Shown in pieces: positions 1 through 12,301 of a stretch of DNA of 64,000 bases. Position numbers and translations under genes: made by a program. This DNA comes from Larimichthys crocea. Lineage: Eukaryota > Chordata > Actinopteri > Sciaenidae. The notes beneath the pieces are model-generated. The model worked only from the letters and a program-made list of their open reading frames with translations, was not told where the DNA came from and did not search any database. The DNA lies in NCBI RefSeq assembly GCF_000972845.2, contig NC_040016.1, forward strand, positions 23,162,106 through 23,226,105, in the 5' to 3' direction. Positions within the stretch are counted from its first letter, which is position 1. The number at the start of each line of letters is the position of its first letter.

Positions 1-420
1 CCACAACTGCCGGTAATTCACTGTATCACTGTGATACAGTTCTACCGTAAGAGATTTTACAGAAAGTACTATTTTTTACAGTAGAATACTATATTTGGTT
101 TTATATTACTGATGACATTTTAACAGAAATTCACCATAAAATAGAGTGAGAAATTACTGTATGTGACATGGTAATGCACCGTAAAAACGAAAGTTTTAAG
201 CTGTGAATTGAACAGTTATACCATGAACTCATATACAATGTCATAGTTATTTTAACAGTAATTCATCTTTATTGGAACTTTTTTAAACTGTTATTTTTAC
301 ACTTCTAAATATACCTTACCGTAAAGCTATATACAATGTCACTGTAATTTTTACGGTGAAAAAATGGCAACCACAGCTGCCAGTTTTCTACCGTAAATTT
401 GACAAAAATTTTTTTACAGT
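1..420. repeat. AT-rich interspersed repeat
   Basis: The stretch is built from many short, mutually complementary words (ccgtaaa, tttacagt, ttacagtg) at irregular spacing. A related phrase (ccaca.ctgcc) occurs near both ends, at about 1 and about 370. This looks like an interspersed, foldback-type repeat. I cannot assign a family, and no gene is visible. Confidence 0.4.
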
Positions 421-567
421 GCAAGAGAAATGTAACTTCTCCAATAACCAAACGGTAGTATTTCAATCTTTTTCTTGGTTTTACGTATTTATCACATATC
501 TTTTTGGCACAAGCTACTTTTCAGAGGGTGTTTGATTCTTTTGATAAAATATATCTATATCTTTTGA

Positions 568-568
<1 letters not shown>

Positions 569-609
<41 letters not shown>
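569..609. repeat. (TA)n(CA)n microsatellite
   Basis: A short run of alternating TA passes directly into about 14 CA units. Confidence 0.9.
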
Positions 610-619
610 TGACCTCCTG

Positions 620-2500
620 GATGAGAAACTGCCTCTTTCATTTCTGTTTCTCTCTTTGACTATGACTTTTATCAATAATTTGCCATGTACCTTGACTGGT
701 CACGTAATCTTTGTTGGATCAATAAATTTTGTCATTAAACCATAAAACCTCTCTGAGTAATGTGGACCTGTAGAGGGACTGTTGGCCTCCACCCCACACC
801 TTTCTCACCTGCACTGTTAAATCAGGAGGTGGAGGACAAGGAAGAAAACACAAAAAAAAGACAATCACACTCTTTTGAAGACATAACTGGACCTCAGCAC
901 TCCCTACCTCCAGATTTGGTCAGGGTTTATTTGCACTATCGTAACTAAATATGGTGCTCATGTCCATGGGATGGTTTTGAGGGTCCTGTCAAATCTTCAC
1001 ATACATCTTCAATGTCGGTTGAATACAGAGCATGAGCCCAATGGAGAGATAGTCATTACTGTCTGGCGAGACAGGCTAGACTGAGATACGATGAAGAATT
1101 ATGTGGTAACGCCATATTACTTTGGGGAATCTGCAAAAATGGAAATTATGCAATCTAATCAATCAATATAATTAGCTTAGAGTAACAGGATAATACAGAG
1201 AATTTACAAAATTTACTGCACCAGACTCCAGCCCAGTAGGTGGTGGTATGCATATATAAACTGTTTGGTGAAAGAAGGGACAGCAATGACAAAGTGGTTC
1301 TGGGACCAAAGAAAATCAAAGAGTCCTGACTGTCATGGACTTGCTCCACAGCAACTTGACCTCAACCCAGCTGAACATTATGGGGACAGTGTGAAGACAA
1401 TAAAATAAACGTTCTGTCACGACACAGCGCTCCTGTGATCATTGTCAGATTATGGTGGGTCACATGGGTCATCAGATTTTACATAGACGTGGACCATGTC
1501 AGCTTTAATGCTCCTCTCATTAAAGCATTCATTCATAATATTCAAGTTTTTTTCAAAGATTCCACTTTTTCCTCTCATTGTTGAGCTGATATTACTTTGT
1601 AATGATTTCTTTGGTGCTCTTCAGGAACTAACAGTCAAACTGTTCTTGGTTTATTCATTTTAAGAATATGTTGTGTGTGTTCTCAATTTACGCATCATTT
1701 GTTTTTGTCAAATCTGTATCTCTCTGAGCATATGGAGCAGTAGACAACTGTTGTTAATTCTCCCATACTTTTGAAAATGGGCAGGCTGAAAACAAAAGAT
1801 GATATTTCTAAAACGTTAAACATACAATGTACACTTCAAATACCAGGAAGTTAAAGATAATGTTTCATGCTTATCAAACCTTGCTGTTTCTATTTTTCTG
1901 TGACTGAATCTCAGACTATAATAAGAGTGGTGAGGTGTGGCACTCGAAGATGTTCAGATCTTTATTCAGTTCAGAAAAAAGAAGAACTGGCCTGAAATGT
2001 GAAGTGAGATTTGAAGAACTGGGACTGGCTTCTGTGTGAATCAATGTTCCCTGTATTATGTGTTGAATTATATACTATGTGATTGATATATAACCCACTA
2101 TATACATTTTAGGTGACTATACACAACTTCTCCACTTGGTCTCTTGACAATCATTTTCTTTGTTCCAGTGCAACAACACAACAACAGGTATGAGTTTTTT
2201 ATGAATCGTCCATGCTCGATGTTAAATGTAATAAAAAACTATGATCGTGAAACAGACAGAACAGAATAAGATGAAGTTTTGCATTGTGATAAAATTTTTG
2301 TGTTTGCTGAAAAAATTCTCTGTTTTTGTTGCAGGATACTAGGAACATTTTTTCATAAATATTAGTATAAAATATTTCCTGTTGCAGTGAGCCAACAATG
2401 TTGTGCTGAAATATTATTCACTGACTTCACACCATCTCTGCCAAGGTGTTCAGTCATTTCATTATAAAACAAAAACAAAAGAATTTATTCAAATATGTTT
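620..2500. other. Spacer before the IFI44-like cluster
   Basis: AT-rich sequence with no convincing exon. The last 250 bases (about 2,250-2,520) resemble about 15,840-16,020, the sequence just upstream of copy B. They therefore belong to the same duplicated unit and probably form the intron or 5' flank before the first coding exon of copy A. Confidence 0.5.
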
Positions 2501-3969
2501 GACTGTGTTTTATCTTCTCGACATGGGAAACCAACCGTCCAGACGTCATCACTGTCCTCCAAATCCACCTCCCTTTCAACCTCGACTCCTCCCGCCTCAC
2601 CTCCACGTCCTTCTCCATGTAAGTAAAAAATAAAACAGTTGTTATTCAGTGTAATCCACATTGTTGCATGATGTCTGTGTGTTTTCTTTGGTCTCATCTG
2701 AACATGTATCATCATCATGTATCATTTGTCAGTTTTCAGCAAACCATGGAGGGACATAGACTGGGGGGTGAGTGTGTCTCCACCTTCTATGTGACCTTTT
2801 TCAACCAATCTTTCACAGCCACAAATGTACTCGTCGTGATTCAGTGACATCCTGATTCACTTCCCGTTGTTGTCTGACATCTGGGCATCAAACAGAAATG
2901 GAAACTGGCTGTAAAATTACAGTTGAGTCTGTATGTATGTTTCCTTCTCTGAACAGAGACAATCAGAGAGCTCTGCAGTACGTGAAGGACTACAAACCTG
3001 AGACTGAAGGACAGGAACTCAGGATTCTTCTTCATGGACCGGTTGGAGCTGGAAAGTCCAGTTTCATCAACTCTGTCCAAAGTGTCTTGCAAGGCAAAAT
3101 TTCCACACGGGCAGGGGTGGACAACATGGGCGCTGACGACTCTTTTACCAAAAAGGTACGAGAAGAATGTTTGATCGTGTTGATAAAGAAAACATCCAAG
3201 TTCATTTTGTCAAGTAACAATGTGTGGACTAGTTTTTCTGTATCCGCTTGAAGACGACGTGCGTCTGATTTTTCTGCATGTTACGTGATTAAAGAATGCA
3301 GTCCAGAGTTTTCTGAGGTGTTTGGGTCCAATTACAAGAACTTCAGTTTGTCTGAATTTAACATCAGAAAATTGTAGGTCATCCAACTTTTTACATCTTA
3401 AGGCATGCTTGGAGTTTAGTTAACTGATTGGTCTGAATCAGGCTTGATCGATAATATAATTGGGTGTCGTCAGCATCAATGAAGTTAATAGAGTGTTCCT
3501 AATAATGTTCCCTAAAGGAAGCATATATTAAAACTGAATAGAAGTGGTCCTAGTACCAGAACCTTGTGGGGACTCCATGACAAACTTTGGTCTGCATGGA
3601 GGATCATCATTGATATGAACAAACGAGCGATCTGAAAAACAAATTAAACCAGCTTAGTGCGTTCCTTTATGCCAGTTAGATGTTCAAGTTCTCTTGTGTC
3701 ACTATTTTAAAATCCAGACTCGTAAAGCTGTGGTTTATGAAATAATTCATGTTGCACTATTTTTTTTTCTTTTAATAAATAACTAAAACCGTTTCTAGTT
3801 CTCTGTAAGTCTTGAGAAATGTTCAGATCTCTTATGTGTTCTCATTAATGTTGATGGTTTTTTTTTTTTTTGCATGATTGAAATTTTAAAGGGCAGGAAG
3901 CAGAGACCATCTCATGGGGTGTACCCACCTGGCCTGGCACAAACAAACTGTTGACCACATTGACCTCAT

Positions 3970-4125
3970 TTAGTTGGTTGGTTCAGGCGGTCTGTTTAGT
4001 TTTAACTCAGGTACAGAGCATACAACCAGACCTAGACCGCCCTAAAGAGAAGGTCTTGGTCTGGTTCCAGTCTGGTGCTGTCTATAGTGTGAATGTAAAG
4101 CAGATCAACCACAGGATGTGGTGAC
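3970..4125 (+). repeat. Interspersed repeat, intron 3 of copy A
   Basis: This segment recurs at about 6,762-6,945, 17,395-17,570 and 21,405-21,595. All share phrases such as aactcaggtacagagcat and tctatagtgtgaatgtaaag. Two copies lie in homologous introns of A and B and two lie downstream of A and B. Short reading frames run through some copies, but I recognise no protein. Confidence 0.7.
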
Positions 4126-5033
4126 ATTTACATAAAAATCGATACAGTGGTCTCAGTTCCGTGCGCACTATGATCAAACAATACACATATAATATTTTTA
4201 TAACTTCTGAAGAAGTTCTAGTGCTATTTCTTTTAATATATACTCTGGGATGGGTGATTTATCAGATGCATTTATTTTATTGTTATTTTATAAGGGCTGT
4301 TTTTGTTTTACTTCTAAGTATGCACAGCACAACATTAGCAGGTGTAGCTGCCACCAGATACATTATATTTATTAAAAACTACTTTTGAGTTGAAACAATG
4401 TTGGTAATTTCAAATAAACTACAAGTTTTAAAAAAGGCCTGGAAATGTTGTGTATCGTTTAACCCTAATAAATAATAATAAAATAAATAAATAAATAAAT
4501 TAAAATAAATACATTCTATCCGAGTATTGACAGGTCTGTTTGTCCTATTGTTTATTGTGTTTTATAGTACAAGACCTACAAGGTCCGAAAGAAGTCCAAG
4601 ATCCTTTTACCCTTTTGTCTTCAAAACATCATGGGTCTGGAAATCAAAAGGGTCCTTGTGGACGACATCAAACTGTTTGAGGGACATGGACAGGATGATT
4701 ACACGGTAAAGTTTCTGCAATCTTACAGAATGTTTTTACAAGTTTTTAAATATTTATTCATACTGTGCATACACAGCTGTCATTTAACCAGATTTAAATT
4801 TGTTTTCCAGTTCAATCCTGTGTCTAAGTTGTCAGAGAAAGATCAATTCTACAACAAATCTCCGACTGACAATGACAAAGTCCATGTCCTGGTTTGTGTT
4901 GTTCCTGCCACACGGTAGCTGACATTAAAGTGAAAGTTGTGCGAAGATTGCGGAAATCCGGATGGAAGCCAGTGACCTGGTAAGAGCAGAAAATCTGTTC
5001 ATCATAATAATTGAGTATCCAACAGTCACCTTG

Positions 5034-5175
5034 GGTGTCCGTTTAGCTCAGTGGGTTCGAATCCAACCTGTGACTGTTTCCTGACATTGTCATTCCCCAT
5101 CTCCTCTCTCTTCTCTCTACATTCCTGTCACTCTGTACTGTCTCTGTCAAATAAAGTACAAAAAAAAAAACAACA
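5034..5175 (+). mobile_element. tRNA-derived SINE, intron 5 of copy A
   Basis: Contains a polymerase III A-box-like tagctcagtgg directly followed by a B-box ggttcgaatcc. A conserved body (gtttcctg, cattccccatctc, CT-rich, cctgtcactct) and an ataaagtaca-plus-poly(A) tail follow, as in common fish SINEs. In a tRNA the A and B boxes are 30 or more bases apart; here they abut, so the tRNA middle is deleted. The same insertion sits in the same intron of copy B. Confidence 0.75.
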
Positions 5176-5775
5176 ACAAGAAAACTGTCACTGCTGTACA
5201 TTCATTTGTATTTTCCATAATGTCAGTCACAGGTCTCAGTAGTTTTCTGTTCTCCTGACAGGAATTCCTCAACTGGCCGTTATCACCAAAATTGATGAGG
5301 TCTGTCCTGAAATCAAAGAAGTTTAAAAGAGGTCACGAGCTCACGGCTGTAGGCAAAGGTATGTTTGACTGGAAACTTTCCTAAAATCACAGTTAAACTA
5401 AGTTATATAGTCAGAATGTTTTTTATGACGTTGCATTTTAACAGGATCACGGCAACTGGTTGTGGTGGAGTGGGTGGGGGGTGTCACTAGTAGGCTCGGT
5501 GCGTGGACCTCATTTTGGTGGCATTCCGTCTCAAACCAGAAGGTGCCAGTAGGGAGCCCAGATCTGTTCCCGCCAAGAACAGAAAAGAAGAAGAAGACGC
5601 CCATAAGAACTTTGACCCAGAGCTTTTCCTTCATTTCCTGTCCGTGAACCAAAACAGATGGATCCCAACGTGAAGAAGCTTCTAGGTACTGGGTAGATTG
5701 TAGCAGTTAGTCTCTCCATCATTGCTACTCGAATGCAAAATGTTTACGCTCCATGAGAAACAAGGTTTTTCTTCC

Positions 5776-5840
5776 TGTCTTCCCGTGGGTGTCTTCCCGT
5801 GGGTGTCTTCCCGTGGGTGTCTTCCCGTGGGTGTCTTCCA
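5776..5840 (+). repeat. 15-bp minisatellite, intron 6 of copy A
   Basis: About four units of cttcccgtgggtgt(c/t). The homologous array in copy B has about seven units. Confidence 0.85.
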
Positions 5841-6572
5841 GTTTGACTTCTTTTTTGATTGGTTTGTAGAACGTGACGTGGGGCTCCGGTTTCCCAAAAG
5901 TTGAATCTGGCTCAACTTCTCAGTTTCTGCTGTTTTTTGCGGAAACCCCTGCGTTGTGGACTGCTGGTGCAGAAACGCACGACCCTCCACTGAAATGAAT
6001 TGAAAGACCTCCATGTTTGCCACGGCGCCTGATCCTGTCTGAACCAATGCTTATACTGATTCTGATACACAAACTAATTCAGATCTGTAGTCAAAGTTAA
6101 AATCCGGTCTATTGTCTCATCTGTGTACACCTGAAGAATTCATACATGAAGCAGCCATGGTTGTTGGATTGTCATTACTGTTGTTACTGAAATTGTTGGA
6201 CACAGACTCTTAATTGTGACAATAGAAAGTTGTTGCACATCTTGCTTTGAACAGAAAGTTTGGCCTGATTCTTTAATAAGGTCAGTTTGGGTCCAATAGA
6301 TCGGATCGATGCAGTGAGAACAAAAACTTCTGATCTGTAATTTGTGAACTGAGATGTTGTGATTTCTTTTTTAAATGTAGATGGAGGAGTTCAGTGTAAA
6401 GGTGGGCATCCCTATGAACTGCATCTTCCCTGTGAAGAACTACCATGAAGAAAACCAGGTGAACAGTGACATTGACTCACTGATCCTGGACAGCCTGAAA
6501 AGCATCATTGACTTTGGAGACGAGTTCCTCGACGAACTTAGTCAGTGTGAGTCAGTGTGTGTGATATGTTGA

Positions 6573-8150
6573 AATATAAAAAAGTTGCATTTTATGATAC
6601 CAAGATAATAATTTCCAACTTTGACCTGCAGGATTTCAAATACAATCTTGTGCATGATTTTATTGGTTTGTACGTATTAATTTAAAGTAAAGAAATCAAA
6701 GTCTTGAGAAATGTTCAGATCTCTTTATGTGTTCTCATTAATATTGGATTTTTCTTTCATTTAGTTTGGTTTGTTCAGGCTGTCAGTTTAACTCAGGTAC
6801 AGAGCATACAACCAGGCCTGGAGCGCCTAAAGAAGAAGGTCTTAGTCTGGTTCCAAATGGACTCTGGTGCTGTCTATAGTGTGAATGTAAAGCAAATCAA
6901 CCACAGGATTTTGTGGTCATACATATGGGGTTTTAGCATAAATTCCTAAATATCAACTAATGACTGAGAACACGAACACAAAAACAGAGCAGAAATAAAA
7001 GGTAACAAATGGTGACCGCTGACCAAGCGTCTGTTTTTGACGTGTTGGAAGTCAGAGCGAGTTGGACGAGGTCAAGCAGTTTGTGCTTCTTCATTCTGTG
7101 GTACTTTGAAGAGTCATGAGAACAAACTGAACTCAACTGATGAATCCAAAACTGCTGGAAATGATATGATGTTCACGTGTCTGTTTGTCTATTGTTTATT
7201 TGTTGCTTTATAGTACAAGATCTCCAACATCTATCCAAAAAGGATCTTTAAAATGTGTAAATAAGAGGAAATAACCTGATGTGGGGTCTGAAGAGACTGA
7301 GGACGTGAACTTCAGTCACGTATTTGACAGCGAAGTGAAAGTAAAACATGACACTCGTCAACTATTGTTCTTCTGCGTGTTTCATGGCATTATTATTATT
7401 ATTATTCATTTTCCGCCCTTTTTCGAACATTAATGCGGCCCGCAGCGGTGAGAGGACCCCAAGAAATTATATATCAACACGTGCGTCTTGATCCCGAATC
7501 GAGTGCTATTACTTTTCTAAGAGAGAAATTTTCCATAGGGAATGAATGGGAAAGCCTGAAAAAAATACATTTCAACAGACATTTTCAACAATGAACTGCT
7601 CTGGCATACTTTCACAGAGAGACTTCATTTAAACTTTAAAACGGAGGTATGCTTCCCTTCTCTTCAGGGATTCACGACACTCATCGACAGCTTTTACCGT
7701 TTTTAAACTATCAAGGCTCAAAGTTGAGCAGGTTTTTAGTCAGATTTCTGGGTTTATAATGGGTGTGTATGTGGCGGAATGTTTGTGCTAGAGTGGATGA
7801 CATCATCAGCTAGAGTGAGGAGCAGGGAGAAAAATCAGTGAAAAAATAAAACGGATTCGACTACCGTGGCCTCAAATGCCCCACTACAGACACGATTTAT
7901 ACATAGAAACGTAGGAAAATTTGTCGTCTCACTTACATTCGCCTGCTAAAGCTGTCAGATATATAGTTTTGGCGGGAAACGCAAAGATGCGGCAGCAACC
8001 CCCATCCACAGCCCATACACTACCATGTTAAAATGCAGGAAATTTTCCCTGTGAAGAAATGAAGAAATCGACATGGACCGTGAACCACTGACTGAGAAGG
8101 TGTGTCCAAACTTTGAACTGGTACTGTGTGTCACATTATCACACATGTAA
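6573..8150. other. Spacer 3' of copy A
   Basis: Contains a repeat copy (6,762-6,945) and a segment (about 7,015-7,090) duplicated at about 21,660-21,735. At about 7,205 a ctttatag acceptor is followed by TAC AAG, as at the start of IFI44-like exon 4, but a stop follows after 17 codons, so it is a remnant. Positions 7,390-7,900 start with an (ATT)n run and look like an unassigned interspersed repeat. Confidence 0.45.
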
Positions 8151-8152
8151 AG

Positions 8153-8452
8153 TCATGGCTGGATGTTCAAACAGGAAACAGGCCTGGTGAAAGTGAAAGT
8201 TTGAAGTCTTCCGTGGTCTGAAAAAAGTCCGGGGATTTCTAATAGTGTCTGTTTTGTTACTGAAGTGGACTTTAAATGCATTTGATATTCGTAGATAAAC
8301 TGTTTGCAGATGCAGCACATTATCAGAGCAGCGCTCAGAACCACCAACACAACCAGCACCAAACCACTGCAGGTACACGTCAGTCTAAAGACTTGCAGAA
8401 TATACTGTGGGTCACAGTTGTGCATGTACGAAACAAGTGAAACACAAGACAT
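8153..8452 (-). CDS. Unrecognised small ORF with one hydrophobic segment
   Basis: An ATG-initiated frame of 99 codons. Residues about 29-48 form a hydrophobic stretch (SGLVLVVLVVLSAALIMCCIC) that could span a membrane, followed by a polar tail. I do not recognise it. There is no obvious acceptor or donor defining exons, and one ISRE-like motif lies inside the frame (8,189-8,200). It may be a remnant exon of a membrane protein or chance. Confidence 0.2.
   Translation of the reverse strand: MSCVSLVSYMHNCDPQYILQVFRLTCTCSGLVLVVLVVLSAALIMCCICKQFIYEYQMHLKSTSVTKQTLLEIPGLFSDHGRLQTFTFTRPVSCLNIQP
8189..8200 (+). promoter_or_regulatory. ISRE-like motif
   Basis: Reads gaaagtgaaagt, a close match to the GAAANNGAAA core bound by IRF/ISGF3 complexes. 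It is preceded by aggcctggt, a context repeated at the sites near 9,688, 10,520 and 14,960. The target gene is uncertain. Confidence 0.4.
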
Positions 8453-8940
8453 CGTGTTTGACAGCTGTATGAATCAAAGATGACTCCACAGATTTAGCAT
8501 CGCACTCCTCTAACACTGTCGGACTCACAGAGGACAGTTTAAAATAGTGCTGAAATCGATGTAATCGATGTAATCGTAATCGATTGCTTGACACTGTTGA
8601 GTTGCTCAGCATCTTGTGTTCTGAACTGAGTTTAAAATAAATAATTCAATTCAGAGCAGAAGAACGTTTAAAGTCATTTAGATTTTTATATGTGCCAAAT
8701 TGAAATACAAGCTACTAATATAAGAGTAGGTGGGACCTACCCGGCTCTTACTGCCAAAGATGGAAGCTGTTTGCTTAGAAGTGTGCCGAAGAGTCTGCAA
8801 GGAGGACGGACCTTTATCTCAAAGGTTGGAACCACATCACTGTTGTTACTGTATGTGATGTTTCTTCTACTTTCAACCACCAGGTGTCAGTGTTACACAG
8901 AAAGGTACATGTGCTTCATGTATGTGAACAACAATGACCT

Positions 8941-9450
8941 CCTACAGAGAGACAGACAGGACAGACTGCAGAGAGACAGACAGGACAGACTGCAGAGAGA
9001 CAGACAGGACACAGACTGCAGAGAGACAGACAGGATACAGACTGCAGAGAGACAGACAGGACACAGACTGCAGAGAGACAGACAGGACACAGACTGCAGA
9101 GAGACAGACAGGACAGGCTGCAGAGAGACAGACAGGACAGACTGCAGAGAGACAGACAGACAGGCTGCAGAGAGACAGACAGGACAGACTGCAGAGAGAC
9201 AGACAGGACAGACTGCAGAGAGACAGAGAGACAGACAGACAGGCTGCAGAGAGACAGACAGACAGGCTGCAGAGAGACAGACAGGACAGACTGCAGAGAG
9301 ACAGAGAGACAGACAGGACAGGCTGCAGAGAGACAGACAGACAGGCTGCAGAGAGACAGACAGACAGGCTGCAGAGAGACAGACAGACAGGCTGCAGAGA
9401 GACAGACAGGACAGGCTGCAGAGAGACAGACAGACTGCAGAGAGACGTAG
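8941..9450. repeat. Minisatellite of ctgcagagagacagacag units
   Basis: A long tandem array of 18-24 bp units with the core ctgcagagagacagacag, in variants with or without an extra gacaga. Open frames on both strands are products of the repeat. Confidence 0.95.
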
Positions 9451-9599
9451 TAGTAGCAGTACAAAGGGAGTGTGGAGTGTGTGTGGAGGTCAGGTCTGGT
9501 GTTGGCAGGAGGAATCTAAGGGAGCAGTAGTTGGAACAAACAAAGCAAATAAAAGCTGTTCCTCTTTATTTGAATTGTGCAAATGTAGAAAATAAGAAA

Positions 9600-9980
9600 G
9601 CACTGACTGAGAAGGTGTGTCCAAACTTTGAACTGTACTGTGTGTCACACTGTCACACAGTTTGTAAAGTCAGATAACAGGCCTGGTGAAAGTGAAGTTT
9701 GAAGTCTGTGGTTTGAAGAAAGTCATGTGATTTCTGGTAAGTCCTGTTTGTATTGAAAGTGAAAGTAACAGGAAGAGGGAGGGGACATACTCACATTATA
9801 AATAAGTCTGTCCACTGGTGTTCTGTCTTCATTCTTGTTCCAGCTCATCAAAGGTAGGACGTTTCTGTTGTTACTGTCACATCTTTGCTTCATGTTGTTA
9901 TGCTTGTAAAACTGTTCATCAGTGAACAGAGAAGACACAGTAATATAATATATAATATATAATGTATAATATGGTATCAT
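9600..9980 (-). repeat. Duplicated spacer segment with conserved frame and splice donor
   Basis: On the minus strand this reads through a frame containing MSWNKNEDRTPVDRLIYN and then a gtgagt donor-like sequence near 9,790. Closely related segments lie at 10,295-10,590 (+), about 14,880-15,430 (-) and about 25,610-25,880 (+). A degraded ISRE-like gaaagtgaagt lies at 9,688-9,698. It may be a noncoding or coding first exon plus promoter copied along the cluster. No protein family is recognised. Confidence 0.5.
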
Positions 9981-10020
9981 TATAAAATGTCTGCAGCTGT
10001 TTGGTTTGTTTTAGCAGCAC

Positions 10021-10294
10021 ATTGAAATGGACATAAAGTATTGGACACACCTTTTCTGCCTTCATATGAATTACTTGAGCTGATGAAACAGATATTTACT
10101 GCATGCCAACACAACTGATGGTGTTTTACTCTGTTTACCACGAACACTGAAATCTTCATTGAAATGGACATAAAGTATTGGACACACCTTTTCTGCCTTC
10201 ATATGAATTACTTGAGCTGATGAAACAGATATTTACTGCATGCCAACACAACTGATGCTGTTTTACTCTGTTTACCACGAACACTGAAATCTTC
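10021..10294. repeat. 137-bp tandem duplication
   Basis: Two head-to-tail units, 10,021-10,157 and 10,158-10,294, are nearly identical. Both begin attgaaatgg and end with gaacactgaaatcttc. A third copy of the unit lies at about 15,292-15,427. Confidence 0.85.
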
Positions 10295-10590
10295 ATGAGA
10301 CAAGTTTTTACAACAGAACAACATGAAGCAAAAGGTGGCAGTAACAACAGACGCCCTACCTTTGAGAGCTGGAACAAGAATGAAGACAGAACACCAGTGG
10401 ACAGACTTATTTATAATGTGAGTATGTCCCCTCCCTCTTCCTGTTACTTTGACTTTCAATACAAACAGGACTTACCAGAAATCACATGACTTTCTTCAAA
10501 CCACAGCCAACTTCACTTCACTTTCACTTTCACCAGGCCTGTTATCTGACTTTACAAACTGTGGTGACAGTGTGACACGTACCAGTTTAG
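10295..10590 (+). repeat. Plus-strand copy of the ORF/ISRE spacer segment
   Basis: An inverted relative of 9,600-9,980. It keeps the peptide frame SWNKNEDRTPVDRLIYN followed by gtgagtatgtcc. An ISRE-like motif (actttcactttc on +) lies at 10,520-10,531. Confidence 0.55.
10520..10531 (-). promoter_or_regulatory. ISRE-like motif
   Basis: Reads actttcactttc on the plus strand, that is gaaagtgaaagt on the minus strand. It lies in the duplicated spacer segment. No gene start is clearly next to it. Confidence 0.4.
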
Positions 10591-10665
10591 AGTTTGGAGT
10601 AATGTGGTAATCTAAAGGTCATTTCCTACCTAACTATAGTTAAAAAGTAACATTTGATCTCAATC

Positions 10666-10675
10666 NNNNNNNNNN
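10666..10675. other. Assembly gap (10 N)
   Basis: Ten N. The phrase ctatagttaaaaagtaacat lies on both sides, so the join may have collapsed or duplicated sequence. Confidence 0.95.
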
Positions 10676-12240
10676 TTTACTATCCAAACTATAGTTAAAA
10701 AGTAACATTTTTCTCCACTCTTGAGTTTCAGTGTAGGGAGGAGGAGGGTTGGCTGGCTAAAGAATCTGTTTTTAACCATGATTGTCAGTGTTACACGTGA
10801 AGTTACTTATTGTTCCTTTCAAATTAAGACATCTGAATCTGAAAGACACAGTAATTCATTTTCAATTAGCAGTGAACAGGACTTGATATAAGTGGAGGGC
10901 ATGGACCCCTCCCACTTCCTGTTCCTTTGACATTGAATACAAACAGGGACGTAGCAGAAATCCCCTGACTTTCTTCAACCACAGAGGCCTGTTATCTGTT
11001 TGAACAGTCATTGTTACTTTATTGGCACCACAGCAGTACAAACAGTACATCAAACAATTTGAAAAAAGCCAAATTTAATTAAGATTTGTGATTCATTATT
11101 TAAAAAAAAAAACAGCAATGATGTTGAATGATTGTACACATGTGAATTTGTCAAACCTATTCAGGTAATCTGATTGTGGAGGTGATATCAGCATGTTTAG
11201 ACTTCTGGTCCTGTTTGCTGGAAAGGTGTGCATATTCTGAGTCACGTTGAAAGGACATCTTTTGGTTTTATTATGTATAATATATATATTACAGTGTTAG
11301 TTTACACCAATACTTTTGCAGGTTTTTCTCACTCTTACTTTCACTTTATTAAACTCTCAGACTTTATTTGGACCACAGGAAGCCAGAAGATACAAAAAGC
11401 TTGATTCATTGGTGTGAAACATACAAACATAGGCCGTGATATTATATTCTTTGGACAACTTTTAGAGTTCAACAGTGTTATGGAAAATAACATCAGTTAT
11501 CAGACTATTAGATGAAGACATTCAAAACAGAAGTTATTTACAGTTATATCACCTTGGAGGAAACTTATATTCTTTTTATTCTCTCTACTGTGGATGGGTG
11601 ATGTAATTTCATGTCATGTTTTTTCTAAATCTATCAGCCACTTTCATTAAACACATGCCTCATCAGAAACACATGACCTTCTTCAAACCCACCAGACTCA
11701 AACTTTCAACTTTCACCAGGCCTGGTATCTGGCTTTACACAACTGTGTGATAGTGTGACACACAGTACGTTCAAAGTTTGGACACACCTTCTCAGTCAGT
11801 GCTTTCCTTTTTCTTCTTTTCTACACTGTAGAACCACTGAAGACATCAAACTATGAAATTCACACATGGAGTTATGTGGTGAACAAACCATCAGTTGTGT
11901 TGTGATTCATGTTGGTAAGAACCGCTCAACAAAGTTAAGACATGAAGCTCAACAACTTTGGATTTGAATTTGTCTTCAAGCGCAGACAGAAAAAAAACAT
12001 ATATTGCAGTTACTTCATTGAGAAACGATTTTCTTTTTATTGGTGTCCTGTGGGCAGGTGATGGCATATTTCATGTCATGAAGGAATCATTTTCTCTGTA
12101 ACACACCTTAGCACGTTAGCAGTTAGCTGTACACTAAAACAAACTCGTTCTCTTAAAGGTGACGAGTTGCTCCATAACTGTCTTTACTAAGCTCAGTTCC
12201 TCCTTGTTCTTCCTAACAACCTCACAGACTCATGAAAACT
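10676..12240. other. Repeat-rich spacer, including a paralogous LINE empty site
   Basis: Positions 11,330-11,640 recur in inverted orientation at about 15,480-15,800. Positions 11,770-12,235 recur at 25,880-25,978 plus 28,701-29,070. That copy is interrupted by the retrotransposon, so about 11,873 is the matching uninterrupted site. No exon is seen. Confidence 0.6.
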
Positions 12241-12301
12241 GAAAAATCATTTAACCGACAACAACAAAGTCAAAGTCAAGTTAACTTTATTGCAGCTATG
12301 C

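Larger units (their letters stand above)
2523..6572 (+). pseudogene. IFI44-like GTPase, copy A (indel-damaged)
   Basis: The family is interferon-induced and has a P-loop GTPase-like fold. Exons by alignment to copies B and D: 2523-2618, 2733-2767, 2957-3155, 4568-4705, 4811-4979, 5262-5358, 6381-6572. Exon 3 is intact and carries the G1 motif GPVGAGKS. The last exon is also intact and ends CESVCVIC-stop, because the usual TGA after DELSQ is lost. Exon 1 ends in phase 0 instead of 1, and exon 2 has one extra G, so exon 2 would hit a stop. Exons 4, 5 and 6 are 6, 6 and 4 nt shorter than in B. The acceptor before the ATG reads CTCG where B has TTCAG. Either this is a decayed duplicate or the assembly here is poorly polished: most differences are one-base changes in short runs. 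Together with C it forms the first convergent pair. Confidence 0.7.

Noticed and set aside
5041..5070. tRNA gene (A and B boxes present)
   Set aside because: The boxes abut and the arms cannot form; the body and tail are those of a SINE.
8690..9595. 301-codon plus-strand frame and a 182-codon minus-strand frame
   Set aside because: Produced by the stop-free minisatellite at 8,941-9,450.
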